From Candidatus Woesearchaeota archaeon CG08_land_8_20_14_0_20_47_9 (GTDB lineage Archaea > Nanobdellota > Nanobdellia > Woesearchaeales > CG1-02-47-18): a stretch of DNA of 7,385 nt. This document shows positions 6,306-7,385 of this stretch, piece by piece (position 1 is the first letter of the stretch; the number at the start of each line of letters is the position of its first letter). The notes below the pieces were generated by a model. It did not search any database and was not told the origin of the DNA. It saw nothing but the letters and a program-made list of their open reading frames with translations. The stretch spans positions 1 through 7,385 of the forward strand of contig PEYS01000054.1 in NCBI GenBank assembly GCA_002763335.1, in the 5' to 3' direction. A program made the position numbers and the translations under genes.

Positions 6306-6349
6306 TACAGGGAAAGAAATATATAAATCTTTCCCTATATACAGGGAAA
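6306..6349. promoter_or_regulatory. Operator/promoter motif copy 2 plus an extra half-site
   Basis: Positions 6306-6336 repeat all 31 bases of 6243-6273, again with AGGGAAAGA/TCTTTCCCT around TATATAAA (6320-6327). A further half-site AGGGAAA (6343-6349) forms a second inverted pair with TTTCCCT at 6330-6336. The TATA core is nearly symmetric, so the array could fire in either direction; on the plus strand it would face the decayed nucleotidyltransferase. Confidence 0.65.
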
Positions 6350-6376
6350 CTTTCTAGAACATTTGTGTAATCCTAC

Positions 6377-6644
6377 CGGAGGTTAAAAGCGATAGTTTTG
6401 TATGTACGCTATGTTCACCTTAGAATAAACGAATGTCTTCTTTCAGGTGAATATTGACATTCTATTTGTTAACAATGACAGAAAACTCGTTGGGAAGGCG
6501 TGCAGAGAAATCTCACTAATAATAGGAAAGAATCTTAGCCCCTTAATTTATACAAGAAAGAAATTCAGATCTGAGCTATCTAAAAGGGAGCCTTTACTAA
6601 GTTCGATTGTTGGTAATGTTAGGAATAGGGTAGTGGTGAAGTAG
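6377..6644 (+). pseudogene. Decayed nucleotidyltransferase (MNT/KNTase-like) fragment
   Basis: A frame opening with GTG 6447 and ending at TAG 6642-6644 encodes NIDILFVNND followed by SPLIYTRKKFRSELSKREPL and ends in RVVVK. This resembles the part of small archaeal nucleotidyltransferase domains that follows the SDIDLL metal-binding motif (I-IYT-EEF---L-KREPLL, then VVLKG). In another frame just upstream, 6383-6451 reads LKAIVLYVRYVHLRINE, which can be aligned with the preceding LYGSYARG segment but has lost the Gly-Ser. A frameshift near 6445-6452 and loss of the GS motif argue for a relic. A GGAGGT motif at 6378-6383 may be its old ribosome-binding site. Family assignment is from memory of motif layout only. 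Confidence 0.5.
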
Positions 6645-6703
6645 CGACAGTCAATGGGTCTTCTGAGATAAAGTACACTAGAGTGCTGCAGCCAGAGAGG
6701 GTA

Positions 6704-6823
6704 TTAAACAACTGCAGGTTTTAGCCTTGCAGGTAATTGCACTAGAACAAGCCTTGCCTTGCGCTTCTTAATCTCACGCACTACTCTTGGCAGCTCAAGG
6801 TCGTAGCTGCATTCTGCAGTCAT
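6704..6823 (-). pseudogene. dph2: Truncated dph2-like 5' fragment, copy B
   Basis: ATG 6823-6821 opens a 39-codon frame ending at TAA 6706-6704. It reads SYDLELPRVVREIKKRKARL then VLVQLPARLKPAVV. The order YDLE, basic helix, V-L-V-QLP-x-x-LKP matches the N-terminus of archaeal Dph2, and this copy preserves the helix lost in copy A. The stop comes right after LKPAVV, before any of the three Dph2 domains is complete and before any cluster Cys. The following + strand to the left holds only the decayed nucleotidyltransferase, not the rest of dph2. Promoter and ATG spacing are intact, so transcription is possible. Confidence 0.65.
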
Positions 6824-6856
6824 CGCTTACAAGAGAGAGTGGGGATATTTTAAGGT
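6706..6856 (-). repeat. Direct-repeat unit copy B (TATA box plus dph2 5' fragment), 151 bp
   Basis: This is the second copy of the unit at 4741-4873, in the same orientation and about 1.97 kb away. Homology starts at the TATA box and ends at CAGTTGTTT. The last 28 bases are identical between copies, while the earlier coding part differs at many third codon positions. Confidence 0.8.
6846..6855 (-). promoter_or_regulatory. TATA box of dph2 fragment copy B
   Basis: CCTTAAAATA on the minus strand is centred 27 nt upstream of ATG 6823, the same box and distance as in copy A. Confidence 0.55.
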
Positions 6857-6976
6857 TTGTTCGATTGGCTGTTACTGGTAAGAATGGATAACATCATACC
6901 AAAGTAGGTATAATTACATATGAACGGCATCTTCGTTTTTCTCAAATAGCACGTTAAGCATATAGAATAACTCTTA
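6857..6976. other. Intergenic stretch without recognised genes
   Basis: This AT-rich interval lies between dph2 fragment copy B and the small charged protein. I see no convincing frame, RNA gene or clear terminator. Confidence 0.6.
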
Positions 6977-7306
6977 TTATAGCTCAGTGCTTTCAACAAG
7001 GTCAACGAGCTCGTCTTCTATTTCATGTAACCTTTCGGAATCTTTAAAATGCTTATCGTCCACTAATGCCGCTGCAGCTGCAATTAGACGTAACCTAGTT
7101 CTCTCAGCAGCCTTATCTTCGGGGGTTTCAGAAACCTTCCTGCCAAGCGTCTGCTTAACATAATTACATCTTCGCTCATTCTTAGAAACAACATCAGGAT
7201 GAGAAAAAGGATCAACTACGGGTTCGTAAATACCAAAATTGTCTTCGTAGGAACAAGATGGGGGATTTCCCCAGGGAAATAAGGAAAATGTGCATGATTT
7301 CCTCAC
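6977..7306 (-). CDS. Hypothetical small charged protein
   Basis: I do not recognise this protein. The frame is open on the minus strand to TAA 6979-6977. GTG 7306 gives 109 residues; an earlier TTG at 7321 would lie against the TATA box and is unlikely to be transcribed. There is no internal Met. The N-terminal third is Cys/Pro/aromatic-rich and featureless. From VSKNERRCNYVKQTLGRKV onward it looks like genuine protein: a basic segment, a helix RLRLIAAAAALVDD and a charged, probably helical end SERLHEIEDELVDLVE. It has no signal peptide or membrane segment. The good promoter and the amphipathic charged C-terminus favour a real gene, but the start is uncertain and the front part might be out of frame. 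Confidence 0.55.
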   Translation of the reverse strand: MRKSCTFSLFPWGNPPSCSYEDNFGIYEPVVDPFSHPDVVSKNERRCNYVKQTLGRKVSETPEDKAAERTRLRLIAAAAALVDDKHFKDSERLHEIEDELVDLVESTEL

Positions 7307-7322
7307 ACAAAGTAACACCAAG

Positions 7323-7337
7323 TATTTAAATCTTTTG
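7323..7337 (-). promoter_or_regulatory. BRE/TATA promoter of the small charged protein gene
   Basis: On the minus strand CAAAAGA precedes TTTAAATA (7330-7323), a good BRE/TATA pair. Initiation is expected near 7300-7304, next to the GTG codon at 7306 and well past the TTG at 7321, which is why I prefer the shorter protein. Confidence 0.6.
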
Positions 7338-7385
7338 TTTTTTGTCCTTACTACTGTGTGAATTCTAATCTGACAACACCTGAAG

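Noticed and set aside
6243..6349. CRISPR array
   Set aside because: There are only two full copies, the repeat encloses a TATA box next to a gene start, and there are no spacers of regular size or cas genes.
6447..6644. 65-codon plus-strand frame as an intact gene
   Set aside because: It starts inside the nucleotidyltransferase core, lacks the GS motif, and upstream coding similarity continues in another frame, so it is better read as part of a relic.
1..7385. tRNA, rRNA or other known structured RNA genes
   Set aside because: No acceptor/T-arm pattern or conserved rRNA segment was seen on either strand.

Overview
The window reads as archaeal DNA, probably from a small-genome DPANN-type lineage (Woesearchaeota/Pacearchaeota-like); that placement is inference. 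Supporting signs are BRE/TATA promoters whose TATA centre lies about 27 nt from the start codon on several genes (leaderless style), an Fe-S XPD/Rad3-type helicase, an archaeal-style AAA_14/DUF4143 ATPase, a secreted Cys-rich protein of a type I associate with these lineages, and fragments of dph2, a gene of diphthamide synthesis (archaea and eukaryotes only).

Left part (1-2954). The 5' end of hypE ([NiFe]-hydrogenase maturation) runs off the left edge on the minus strand. A 328-bp divergent intergenic region follows, holding promoters for both sides, a bulged hairpin and a perfect 16-bp inverted repeat. On the plus strand a degenerate Nudix protein is followed after 4 nt by a helicase transcription unit. 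The annotated helicase ATG at 1086 is probably not the original start: 908-1085 encodes a protein-like N-terminal extension that joins the helicase frame if one G is restored in each of two G-runs.

Middle part (2955-4717). One secreted protein has its own TATA box, Shine-Dalgarno site, GTG start and signal peptide. An in-frame TAA separates the signal peptide from the mature protein. The mature part contains a duplicated Cys-rich module, a thioredoxin-like domain with CPAC between the copies, and a Cys-rich C-terminal tail.

Right part (4718-7385). This AT-richer accessory stretch has an intact AAA_14/DUF4143 ATPase on the minus strand. It is bracketed by two same-orientation copies of a 133/151-bp unit that carries a TATA box and the first ~33-39 codons of a dph2-like gene, both ending at the same base. 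Upstream of the ATPase are two copies of a 31-bp motif in which 9-bp inverted half-sites enclose the TATA box, an apparent operator/promoter array. Beyond that lie a decayed nucleotidyltransferase fragment, the second dph2 unit and an orphan acidic/basic small protein with its own promoter.

The hydrogenase-maturation and helicase genes look like core genome. The segment after about 4.7 kb looks like a site of repeated insertion, duplication and decay. Calls rest on reading translations and motifs; no database search was possible.
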